The notes below the pieces were generated by a model. It was not told the origin of the DNA. It worked only from the letters and a program-made list of their open reading frames with translations, and did no database searches. Of a stretch of DNA of 64,000 bases, positions 51,914 through 59,388 are shown in pieces. This stretch comes from Rhodanobacteraceae bacterium (GTDB lineage Bacteria > Pseudomonadota > Gammaproteobacteria > Xanthomonadales > Rhodanobacteraceae), in NCBI GenBank assembly GCA_004299705.1, contig SCQS01000054.1, positions 1 through 64,000 on the forward strand. The letters are read 5' to 3'. Each line of letters begins with the position of its first letter. Position 1 is the stretch's first letter. The translations under genes were made by a program, and so were the position numbers.

Positions 51914-51938
51914 AAAACGCCGCACTTGCGTGCGGCGT
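51914..51938 (-). terminator. Intrinsic terminator of the second M13 peptidase gene
   Basis: On the minus strand ACGCCGCAC-GCAA-GTGCGGCGT is followed by TTTT. Its stem core GCCGCA and TTGC loop are nearly the same as in the terminator at 49414-49440, so it was copied along with the gene. Confidence 0.8.
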
Positions 51939-51989
51939 CGGAAGCATCATCCATTGGGACGATGGTATGCATCGTTGGCCCCGCTCCCT

Positions 51990-52040
51990 CACCCCAACCC
52001 TTTCCCCCATGCGATGAAGCCGCATGGGGGGAAAGGGAGT
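51990..52040. repeat. Hairpin repeat CCCTTTCCCCCATGCG
   Basis: CCTCACCCCAACCCTTTCCC introduces a stem CCCTTTCCCCCATGCG (51998-52013) that pairs with CGCATGGGGGGAAAGGG (52021-52037) with one bulged G and a 7-nt loop. It lies between the M13 copies and beyond the terminator at 51914-51938. Confidence 0.6.
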
Positions 52041-52086
52041 TTCAACTGCGCGTTACGCTGTTCCGGTCCCCGGTCCGGAACTCCCG

Positions 52087-54249
52087 TTACCAGATCTTTA
52101 CCGGATCCTTGCGCACCATCTTGTCGCCGGCCTTGCATTGGAACGCTTGCGCGAACTGCGGCATGTCGCTGGCCGATGCGAACGCACGGATTTTGCCGGG
52201 TGCGTGCGGGTCGACGTTCAATGCGAGTTCTGCGTACTTCAGACGCGCGGTGCCTTCCCAGACCCCGGCGGCGCTGAGGAAGAAACGCTGGTCCTGGGTC
52301 ATGCCATCGATCTTCTGGTCGGCTTGCTGTGGGTTGGCCTTGAGCGCGTTCTGCAAGGCGGTGTAGGCGATGTTGAGGCCACCAAGGTCGGCCGTGTCTT
52401 CGCGGATCGTCAGTTTGCCGTTGACGTGCAGGTCGGGCTTGCCGGGAATCGGCGCGTAAGCGTCATATTGTTTCTCAAGTTCGGCCTCCAATTGGTCGAA
52501 CCGCTCGCGGTCCTGCTTGGTCCACCAGTTGACATGGTTGCCGTGGCCGTCGAAATCGCTGCCGTATTTGTCGAATCCGTGCGTGGTTTCGTGGCCGATC
52601 ACGTAACCGATGCCGCCATAGTTCACCGCATCGTCGCCTTTCGGGTAGAAGAACGGCGGTTGCAGGATCGCGGCCGGGAAGTTGATGGTGTTGTTGGAGT
52701 CGCTGTAGTAGGCGTTGACCGTCTGCGGCGTCATCTGCCACAGCTTGCGGTTGGTGGGCTTGCCGATCTTCGACAGGTCGTAGTGGTAGTTGTATTTCGA
52801 CGCCGCTTCGAGGTTGGCATACCACTGTCCCGGCTGGATGCTCAAGCCCGACCAGTCACGCCAGTCGCCCTTGTCCGGGTAGCCGATCTTGGGCAGGTAC
52901 AGTGCAAGCTTTGCCAGCGCCTTCGTTTTGGTTTCGGGGCTCATCCACGTCAGCTTTTCGACGTGTTCCTTGAATGCGGCGCGGATGTTGGCGACCAACT
53001 GCTCGGCGCGCGCCTTGGCCTCGGGCGGGAAGTACTTGGCCACGTACAGCTCGCCGAGGCCCATGCCCATCGCGCCGTTTACGCCCCGCACCACCTGCTT
53101 CCAGCGCGGCTTCTGCTCGGGCTGTCCGGCCAGTGTCTTGCCGTAGAAGTCGAACTGGTTGTCGCGGAACGGTTGGCTGAGGTCCGAGGCCGCACTGCTG
53201 ATCAGTTGCGTTTTCAGGTACTCCTGCCATTGCGCGATCGATGCCGTCGCAAGCAGCTTGTCGAATTCGGCCATGAACTTCGGCTGCGACATCGAGAAGC
53301 CCTTGGTGATGTCCACGCCCTGCGCCTTGAAGAAGTTCTGCCAGTTGAAGTGCGGCGTGATCTTGTCGGCTTCGGCCAGCGTGACGAAGTGGTACTCGTT
53401 GTCGGGCTTCAGCAATTCCTGCGGCGACAGCGAGGCCTTGGCGAGTTTGGTTTCGAACGCCAGCACCTGCGCGGCCTGCTTCGCCGCATCGGCCTCGGGC
53501 GTGCCGGTCAGCTCGAGCGACTTGGTCAGGTATTTGACATAGGCGTCGCGGATGTCCTTGTACTTGGCTTCGGTGTAGTAGGCGGGCGTGGGCAGGCCCA
53601 AGCCGCCCTGCGAGACAAAGCCGATCTGCGTCGAGGCGTTCTTGAAATCGGCGCCGGAACCGAAGCCGAACACGTAGCCGTCGCCCTCGTTGTAACTGGT
53701 GTTGATGAAGTCGACGATGTCGGCCGGGGTCTTCAGCGCGTCGATGGCGGCAAGCTTGGCCTTGATCGGGTCGTAGCCCAATTTGTCGATGGCCGCGGTG
53801 TCCATGCCGGCCGCGTACAGGTTGCCGAGCTTTTGCTGCAACTCGGTGCCCTTGTGGTCCTTGGCATCGGCAGCCGCGTTCGCAAGGATCTGGTTCTGCT
53901 CCTGCATGCTCTGCTGCGCCAGCATCTCGAAACCGCCCCACACCGTCTGGTCGGACGGGATCGGGTTGGCCTTGTTCCACTTGGCGTTGACGTAGTCCTC
54001 GAAGTTGTTGCACGGGTTGTACTGGTCATCGAGGGTGAAGGCGATCGGTTGGGCCGGCGAAATGGCGACGCTGGTGGCCGGTGCGGGTGCCGCCGCGGTG
54101 CGCGCGGGGGCTGGTGCCGCCGTTGAAGCCGTGGAGGCGGGCGCCGTCGCCGGTGCCGATGAATGCTGCGAAGTGGTCTTGCTGCAGCCGGAAACCGCAA
54201 GTGCTGCGCACACGGCCAGCGCGATCGGGGTCATCAGGTGTTTGTGCAT
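52087..54249 (-). CDS. M13-family metallopeptidase lipoprotein (copy 2)
   Basis: A 720-residue paralogue of the preceding gene with the same lipoprotein start (MHKHLMTPIALAVCAALAVSGC). The M13 catalytic residues are kept: HETTH at 553-557 and E617/D621 in IREDTADLGG. The residue before the zinc-ligand glutamate is arginine here, where copy 1 and neprilysin have glycine (GED/GEN). The C-terminal region (NVDPHAPGKIRAFASASDMPQFAQAFQCKAGDKMVRKDPVKIW) is almost identical to copy 1. The start at 54249 is set by the lipobox. Its promoter is divergent from the beta-CASP RNase-like gene. Confidence 0.95.
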   Translation of the reverse strand: MHKHLMTPIALAVCAALAVSGCSKTTSQHSSAPATAPASTASTAAPAPARTAAAPAPATSVAISPAQPIAFTLDDQYNPCNNFEDYVNAKWNKANPIPSDQTVWGGFEMLAQQSMQEQNQILANAAADAKDHKGTELQQKLGNLYAAGMDTAAIDKLGYDPIKAKLAAIDALKTPADIVDFINTSYNEGDGYVFGFGSGADFKNASTQIGFVSQGGLGLPTPAYYTEAKYKDIRDAYVKYLTKSLELTGTPEADAAKQAAQVLAFETKLAKASLSPQELLKPDNEYHFVTLAEADKITPHFNWQNFFKAQGVDITKGFSMSQPKFMAEFDKLLATASIAQWQEYLKTQLISSAASDLSQPFRDNQFDFYGKTLAGQPEQKPRWKQVVRGVNGAMGMGLGELYVAKYFPPEAKARAEQLVANIRAAFKEHVEKLTWMSPETKTKALAKLALYLPKIGYPDKGDWRDWSGLSIQPGQWYANLEAASKYNYHYDLSKIGKPTNRKLWQMTPQTVNAYYSDSNNTINFPAAILQPPFFYPKGDDAVNYGGIGYVIGHETTHGFDKYGSDFDGHGNHVNWWTKQDRERFDQLEAELEKQYDAYAPIPGKPDLHVNGKLTIREDTADLGGLNIAYTALQNALKANPQQADQKIDGMTQDQRFFLSAAGVWEGTARLKYAELALNVDPHAPGKIRAFASASDMPQFAQAFQCKAGDKMVRKDPVKIW

Positions 54250-54314
54250 GTGGAGGTCCTGTGAGGTTGCGAAATGGATTGCCGCCATGCGTGTCGCGCG
54301 TGGCCAAGACTTCT

Positions 54315-54364
54315 GATTGTGACAGCACCCGCAAACGCCGCGAGGGGGATAGGCCATTGGTCAC
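54315..54364 (-). promoter_or_regulatory. Conserved promoter region of M13 copy 2
   Basis: On the minus strand GTGACCAATGGC is followed by TGCTGTCACAATC with the same 38-bp spacing from the TGACC box to CACAAT as in copy 1, although the sequence between has diverged. Shared spacing with divergent filler suggests retained function. Confidence 0.45.
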
Positions 54365-54450
54365 GGGTGTCGCAGTGGGTTTCGGCCGCACGTTGGCGCC
54401 ATGGCGGGGCTGCTGCATACTGCGCGATCACCAGCGACGGGAGCTTTGGC

Positions 54451-55836
54451 ATGGATATCGTGTTTCACGGCGCGGCGGGCGAGGTCACGGGTTCGTGCCA
54501 CCTGGTCGAAGTCGCAGACAAGCGCGTGTTGCTGGATTGCGGGATGGTGCAAGGCGACCGCGATGCCGACGCGCGCAACGCCGCGGACTTTCCATTCGAC
54601 CCGAAAACCATCGACGTGCTGGTGCTCAGCCACGCCCACATCGACCACACCGGGCGCGTGCCGCTGCTTGTGAAACGTGGCTTCACGGGGCCGATCTTCA
54701 CGCATCCCGCGACCATCGACCTGGTCACGATCATGCTGGCCGACTGCGCGAACATCGCGATGATCGACGCCGAGCACGACAACCGCCATCTGCAGCCGGG
54801 GCAGAAGCCTTCGGTGCCGCTGTACACGCAGGACGACGTGGACGCCGCGACGAAATTGATGCGGCCGGTCGAATACGCAGCGCCGATGGAAATCCTGCCG
54901 GGCGTGCGTGTGACGCTGCGCGATGCCGGGCACATCCTCGGTTCGGCGACGGTGGAAATCAGTGCCGACGAGCAAGGCGCCACGCGCAAGCTGCTGTTCA
55001 CCGGTGACCTGGGACCCAGGAATTCGCCCATCCTGTGTGATCCTTCGACAGTGGCCGCCGCCGACCTGGTGGTGATGGAATCGACCTACGGCGATCGCCT
55101 GCACAAGTCGCGCGAAGACACCGTCGCGGAACTCGCCTCGATCTTCGCCGCCGCGCACAAGGATGGCGGCAACGTGGTGATTCCGGCGTTCGCGGTCGGC
55201 CGCACCCAGGAGATCCTGTACTACTTCGCCGAGCATTTCGACGCATGGGGGCTCGGCGCGTTCAAGTTGTTCCTCGACAGTCCGATGGGCATCCGCGTCA
55301 CCGAAGCCTACGATCGTCACGAAGACTTGTTCGATGTCGAGGCGAAAAAGTTGTGGGCGACGCGCCCGCACCCGCTGCGGCTGCCCAACCTCACCCGCAC
55401 GCTCGACGGCGAAGCGTCGCGCGCGATCAACGCGATCCACGGCCACGCCGTGATCCTGGCGGGTTCAGGCATGTGCACCGGCGGGCGCATCCGCCACCAC
55501 CTGCGCTACAACCTCGCCAATCCGGCCGCGCACATCGTGTTCGTCGGTTATCAGGCAAACGGCACGCTGGGTCGCATCCTCGTCAACGGTGCAAAACACG
55601 TGCGCCTGTTCGGCGACGACATTCCGGTGCGCGCACACGTGCACACGGTCGGAGGATTGTCGGCGCATGCCGACCAGTCAGGCCTGTCGGCGTGGTACGG
55701 ACAGATCGCGGGTCATCCGCCGGTATGCCTGGTGCACGGCGAGGAACCCGGCCGTTCCAAGCTCGCGGACGAATTGAAAGCGAAGTGGGGCAGCAAGGTG
55801 ACGCTGCCGATGCCGGAGACGCGCGTCGCGATATAG
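54451..55836 (+). CDS. MBL-fold beta-CASP RNase/exonuclease-like protein
   Basis: A 461-residue metallo-beta-lactamase/beta-CASP protein related to the CPSF73/YsH1-type and bacterial RNase-like enzymes. Metal motifs are LSHAHIDHTG (about 58-67), AGHILGSATVEI, LFTGDLG, the beta-CASP VVMESTYGD and VVIPAFAVGRTQEILYYF, SGMCTGGRIRHHL, and the C-terminal HTVGGLSAHADQSGLSAW. It likely hydrolyses RNA phosphodiester bonds; the target is unknown. The ATG at 54451 follows GGGAGC, and the product matches the family from residue 1. REP-type repeats begin 18 bp after its stop. Confidence 0.9.
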   Translation: MDIVFHGAAGEVTGSCHLVEVADKRVLLDCGMVQGDRDADARNAADFPFDPKTIDVLVLSHAHIDHTGRVPLLVKRGFTGPIFTHPATIDLVTIMLADCANIAMIDAEHDNRHLQPGQKPSVPLYTQDDVDAATKLMRPVEYAAPMEILPGVRVTLRDAGHILGSATVEISADEQGATRKLLFTGDLGPRNSPILCDPSTVAAADLVVMESTYGDRLHKSREDTVAELASIFAAAHKDGGNVVIPAFAVGRTQEILYYFAEHFDAWGLGAFKLFLDSPMGIRVTEAYDRHEDLFDVEAKKLWATRPHPLRLPNLTRTLDGEASRAINAIHGHAVILAGSGMCTGGRIRHHLRYNLANPAAHIVFVGYQANGTLGRILVNGAKHVRLFGDDIPVRAHVHTVGGLSAHADQSGLSAWYGQIAGHPPVCLVHGEEPGRSKLADELKAKWGSKVTLPMPETRVAI

Positions 55837-55854
55837 GTTGGCAATGCATGGATC

Positions 55855-56032
55855 GTAGGAGCGCGCCTGCGCGCGACCGTTGTTGCTATGCGCGCCGCTG
55901 CCGCACAGTCGCCTGCAGGCAGGCTCCTGCGAAGAGCGGTCTTGGAGGCGCGGTCCGGTAGAGCCCACCTGCCGGCGACCACGGGACATCGGCGCGTACA
56001 GACGACACGGTCGCCCGCAGGCGGGCCCCTAC
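55855..56032. repeat. Cluster of four GTAGGAGC-type REP sequences
   Basis: GTAGGAGCGCGCCTGCGCGC (55855), an inverted GTCGCCTGCAGGCAGGCTCC (about 55910), GTAGAGCCCACCTGCCGGCG (55958) and an inverted GGTCGCCCGCAGGCGGGCCC (about 56009) form two facing pairs. This family, different from the GGGGTCAGAGTGC type, is common in pseudomonads and xanthomonads. The last unit supplies the TAG stop of the thpR gene. Confidence 0.8.
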
Positions 56033-56577
56033 GAATGGCGTGTTGCCAGCGCCTCGCGCGCAAGTGCTGCGTAAGTCGCCACGGGTTGGGCCAGCGTGCT
56101 CTGCATCAAGGCGATGGCCTCGAAGCCGATCGCTGTCGGCGGGTTGGGTAGGATGCCGAATCCGCAACCGGGGCGCAGCCGCGCCAGCGTGACGTGCGCG
56201 CGGAAGTCGCGTGGTTCGGGTTCGAAGCCGGCCTTGCGGGCTTGCGTTTCGCATTCATGCGCGAGGTGGCTCAGGCCGGTTCCGGCATCCAGTTCCAGCA
56301 CCAGCAGGCGTGGCCGCGAACGATTCGGCCAGACCCCGTAGCGGCGCGCGGGAATCGCCGGCAACGCCGGCGCCAGTGCCGGCAGCATGTGTTTGAAGTA
56401 ATCAATTTGCGCCGTACCGGACGCGCCGAGGAAACGCAGGGTCAGGTGCAGCGCGGCGGGCTCGACCCAGCGCACGCTGCGTACGGCGCCGACTGCCGCG
56501 TGTTCCAGTGCCTCGTGGTTGCGCTGCAGGGCCTGTCGGCTGGCTGCGTCGGGAAGCAGCGCGAGGAAACATCGCAT
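56029..56577 (-). CDS. thpR: RNA 2',3'-cyclic phosphodiesterase (2'-5' RNA ligase family)
   Basis: A 182-residue 2H phosphoesterase that opens 2',3'-cyclic phosphate RNA ends and can act as a 2'-5' ligase in reverse. The two catalytic HxT motifs are visible as HLTLRFLG (about residue 43) and HVTLARLRPG (about 128), separated by the usual distance. It starts MRCFLALLPDAASRQAL. The stop TAG is formed by the edge of a REP repeat, so the C-terminus may have been altered by insertion. The DUF502 gene ends 23 bp upstream on the same strand. Confidence 0.9.
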   Translation of the reverse strand: MRCFLALLPDAASRQALQRNHEALEHAAVGAVRSVRWVEPAALHLTLRFLGASGTAQIDYFKHMLPALAPALPAIPARRYGVWPNRSRPRLLVLELDAGTGLSHLAHECETQARKAGFEPEPRDFRAHVTLARLRPGCGFGILPNPPTAIGFEAIALMQSTLAQPVATYAALAREALATRHS

Positions 56578-56600
56578 GCCGGAACCGGCAGCGGCGATGC

Positions 56601-57290
56601 TCACTGCGCGATCCGTTCGAACGGCGCCGCCCGCTGCGACGCGCTGCCTTCCACGTCCGGCAGGTGCTCGGGACCGACCGCGCCGCCGGACACGATGAAG
56701 GCCATGGCCTGGTCCATCGACCAGTCGGTGGCGATCAGGCGCTCGGTCGGCACCAGCTCCAGATAGCCGCCGGTGGGATTGGGCGTGGTCGGCACGTACA
56801 CCGCGGCCACTTCTCGGCCGCTCGCATCGATGAAGGTGCGGGTGACGAAGCCGATCGACTTCAACGCCGGCGACGGGAAATCGATCAGCACCACGCGCTG
56901 GGTGCCACCGGGCTTGTTGCGCATCAGCGTCATCAGTTTCTTGACACCGCCGTAGATCGTATGCACCAGCGGGATGCGTTCGAGCACGGCGTCGATGCTG
57001 CCGAGGATGCGCCGTCCCAGCACGCGGGTGGATAGCCAACCGAGCAGGTACAGAGCAACGACGGTAAGCACGAAAGCAAGGATCGACACGATCCAGTCGC
57101 GGTGCAGTTCAGCTGCCGCGTGCGGCGCACCCAGACCGATCAGGCCGATGATGCCCGACACCAGCGGTGCGCCCACGCCCGCAAGCAACGTGAACACGAA
57201 CTTGAACACCACCCAGGTGATCCACACCGGAATGAAGGCCAAGAGGCCGGTGATCAGGTAACGCTTGATGTGGAGGGCGGGAGCGGACAC
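56601..57290 (-). CDS. DUF502 membrane protein
   Basis: A 229-residue inner-membrane protein of the DUF502 family, function unknown. It begins VSAPALHIKRYLITGLLAFIP, with two N-terminal hydrophobic segments (about 9-36 and 60-95) and the conserved LERIPLVHTIYGGVKKL and a C-terminal soluble domain with VYVPTTPNPTGGYLELVP. The GTG at 57290 fits family length; the only upstream start is a TTG within the terminator of the S10 gene. It is followed closely by thpR and probably cotranscribed. Confidence 0.82.
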   Translation of the reverse strand: MSAPALHIKRYLITGLLAFIPVWITWVVFKFVFTLLAGVGAPLVSGIIGLIGLGAPHAAAELHRDWIVSILAFVLTVVALYLLGWLSTRVLGRRILGSIDAVLERIPLVHTIYGGVKKLMTLMRNKPGGTQRVVLIDFPSPALKSIGFVTRTFIDASGREVAAVYVPTTPNPTGGYLELVPTERLIATDWSMDQAMAFIVSGGAVGPEHLPDVEGSASQRAAPFERIAQ

Positions 57291-57348
57291 GGTGAAGACC
57301 CCTTGTTCACGGCATTGTAGGCGATGGGCAGTGCACGTGTCGTCGCGC

Positions 57349-57377
57349 AAAAAATCGGCGCGACTCGCGTCGCGCCG
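57349..57377 (-). terminator. Intrinsic terminator of S10 carboxypeptidase copy 1
   Basis: On the minus strand CGGCGCGAC-GCGA-GTCGCGCCG is followed by ATTTTTT, 28 bp after the stop. The stem core GGCGCGA recurs in the terminators of copies 2 and 3. Confidence 0.92.
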
Positions 57378-57404
57378 GTCGAAGTTCCACCAAACCGATT
57401 CGGA

Positions 57405-59054
57405 TTACTTGTTGCCCTGGTTGTTGTTGGCCTCGATGAAGGCCGCGGCGTCGTCGTGCAACTGTTTCAGCGAGGGCAGGTGCGCGTACACCATGTGGCC
57501 GGACGGGAAGAAGTCGTAAGAGATGTTCTTCTGCAGCGATTCCGGGATCGGCAGGTGCTGCATCTCGTACACCGCGGTGTAGAACGGCGTCGCGAGGTCG
57601 TAGAAACCGCCGAACAGTTTCACCTTCATGTTCGGGTTGTATTTCATCGCTACCGCGAGGTCCAGCATCACGTTGGGCGTGCCGCCGCGCGAGAAGCGCT
57701 GGCCCGGTGCCATGTGCTTCCAGTCCCAATGGAAGTCGTCGGCGCCGTACACGGAGGGGCGGAAGGTCATGCCCTGGCCGAACTTCAGGTCGTTGCGCAC
57801 GTAGTTGTTGAACGCCGACACGTACGCCGAGCTGATCGCCGCGGACTGCGGGTCGTATTCGGTGGTCTTGGCGAGTGGATCCATGGACGGACCCGAGAAG
57901 CGCGTATCGAGGCGGCCAGTGTCGGAGCCGGTGCTGCTCAGCAACTGCTGCTCGAACATGCCGCCGGTGACGCGCAGGTCGGCCTTCAACACATACGCGA
58001 CTGGCAGGCCGGTGTAATCACTCAACTGCTGCGCGACCTGCTGTTTCTTCGCGGCACTCAGGGTCGCGCCCGCGGCCAGCGCCTGCTCGTAATCGGTGGT
58101 GGCCCAGTGGGTGGCTTCGGTCAGCAACGGCGCGAGCCCACTGCCGTTGTATTTCGGCAGCTTGTGGTGATACCACGCGGTCGCGGCGTAGGTCGGCAGC
58201 GCCAGCACGTAGGACATGTCGACGCCGGGGTTCATGTTGGCGCCGTCGATGCTGAGCGAGAAGTTGAGGATCTGCGACAGCAGCATCACGCCGTTGAGGT
58301 CGACGTTGTATTGGGTCTGCAGCACATTCGAGAGCACCGCCGAGCGGGTGGTGCCGTAGCTTTCGCCGAACAGGAACTTGGGCGAGTTCCAGCGGTTGTA
58401 TTTCGACAGGAACTGGGTGATGAAGCGCGAGAACGCCTGCGCGTCGCCGTCGATGCCCCAGTATTCCTTGGCCAGTTGCTTGTGGCTCTTGGCGCGCGCC
58501 GCGTCGTCCTTGCCTTGGGCAAGCAGACGTCCGAAACCGGTGCCCGGCATGTCGATGAAGACCAGGTCGCTGGCGTCCAGCAGGCTGTAGTCGTTGTTGA
58601 CGAGCTGGTACGGCGCGGCCGGCGTATGGGTATCGTCGTTGGTCACGACGCGCTTCGGACCCCACGCGCCCATGTGCAGCCACACCGTCGAGGAGCCGGG
58701 GCCGCCGTTGTAGATGAAGGTGATCGGGCGTTTGGATGGCTCGGCGCCCTGCTTGAAATAGGCGACGTAGCTCATCGCGACCTGCGGCGTGCCCTCGTTG
58801 ACGCCGGTGCCGTCCAGCACCAGGGTGCCGGCGACGGCTTCGTAGTTGATGGCCTTGCCTTCAACGGTGACGGCGCCGTGGGTGGTGGAAGACAGCGGTT
58901 TCGACAGTTGCTGGATCAGCGATCCGGATTGGTCGAAGTTGCTTGCGTTGGTTTGTGCGGAACTCTCGGCGCTCGATGGCGGTGCGGCGGCGAAGGCGGG
59001 CGCGCTGCACAACAGCAGCGAAGCGAGTGCGACGGCGAGACGGTTGGCTTGCAT
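57405..59054 (-). CDS. S10-family serine carboxypeptidase (copy 1)
   Basis: A 549-residue exported serine carboxypeptidase of family S10, related to the yeast carboxypeptidase Y clan. Signal peptide at 1-23 (MQANRLAVALASLLLCSAPA, cleavage near AFA-A), then an alpha/beta hydrolase catalytic domain with YNGGPGSSTVWLHMGAWGP, the nucleophile S232 in FGESYGTTR, D486 in GGFYDLATPF and H520 in PSGHMVY. S10 enzymes remove C-terminal residues from peptides, usually at acidic pH. The start at 59054 aligns with MHANR and MKVNR of the paralogues and has GGGG upstream. It is the first of three tandem copies. Confidence 0.95.
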   Translation of the reverse strand: MQANRLAVALASLLLCSAPAFAAAPPSSAESSAQTNASNFDQSGSLIQQLSKPLSSTTHGAVTVEGKAINYEAVAGTLVLDGTGVNEGTPQVAMSYVAYFKQGAEPSKRPITFIYNGGPGSSTVWLHMGAWGPKRVVTNDDTHTPAAPYQLVNNDYSLLDASDLVFIDMPGTGFGRLLAQGKDDAARAKSHKQLAKEYWGIDGDAQAFSRFITQFLSKYNRWNSPKFLFGESYGTTRSAVLSNVLQTQYNVDLNGVMLLSQILNFSLSIDGANMNPGVDMSYVLALPTYAATAWYHHKLPKYNGSGLAPLLTEATHWATTDYEQALAAGATLSAAKKQQVAQQLSDYTGLPVAYVLKADLRVTGGMFEQQLLSSTGSDTGRLDTRFSGPSMDPLAKTTEYDPQSAAISSAYVSAFNNYVRNDLKFGQGMTFRPSVYGADDFHWDWKHMAPGQRFSRGGTPNVMLDLAVAMKYNPNMKVKLFGGFYDLATPFYTAVYEMQHLPIPESLQKNISYDFFPSGHMVYAHLPSLKQLHDDAAAFIEANNNQGNK

Positions 59055-59115
59055 GGACATCCCCGGAATGGTGTGAAAGTGAAGCCCGGCGCTTGCGGCG
59101 CGTCGGGCTTGCCCG

Positions 59116-59159
59116 AGTATGCATGTGCGCATTGGCTGCGACATACCCCGAAAGTCATG
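59116..59159 (-). promoter_or_regulatory. Conserved promoter of S10 copy 1
   Basis: CATGACTTTCGGGGTATG (minus strand, 59159 to 59142) and, 20 nt further, CATACT (59121-59116) as a -10 candidate. The box overlaps the -35 position. Both parts and the 20-nt spacing are the same at the other two S10 genes. Confidence 0.6.
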
Positions 59160-59190
59160 TGCGGGTCGTTGCCATGACAGTGAGGGCTGG

Positions 59191-59221
59191 AAAAAAACCG
59201 GCGCGATTTGCATCGCGCCGG
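59191..59221 (-). terminator. Intrinsic terminator of S10 carboxypeptidase copy 2
   Basis: On the minus strand CCGGCGCGAT-GCAA-ATCGCGCCGG is followed by seven T residues. It lies about 170 bp past the stop of copy 2, with a separate inverted-repeat block between. Confidence 0.92.
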
Positions 59222-59261
59222 GTGATGGTTGCGCCGAGGTTTTCGTTTGGTTGCAACGCCG

Positions 59262-59337
59262 CTCGCCCTGAGGTATCGAAGGGGTGAACGGCATTCTGCC
59301 TGTATCCGTTCGTGGTTCGATACCTCACCACGAACGG
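59262..59337. repeat. GAGGTATCGAA/TTCGATACCTC inverted repeat
   Basis: GAGGTATCGAA near 59270 and TTCGATACCTC at 59316-59326 form an 11-bp inverted pair. CCGTTCGTGG (59306-59315) and CCACGAACGG (59328-59337) form a nested perfect 10-bp stem. It lies between the copy 2 stop and its terminator and looks like a dispersed intergenic repeat. Confidence 0.55.
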
Positions 59338-59388
59338 GTACTCTCGGGCCAGACTGCTACTGATGCTTGCGCAAGGTTGCGCTGAAAC

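Noticed and set aside
57291-57350. Upstream extension of the DUF502 gene from a TTG
   Set aside because: The TTG is in the T-run of the terminator on the minus strand, and the extension is not family-like.
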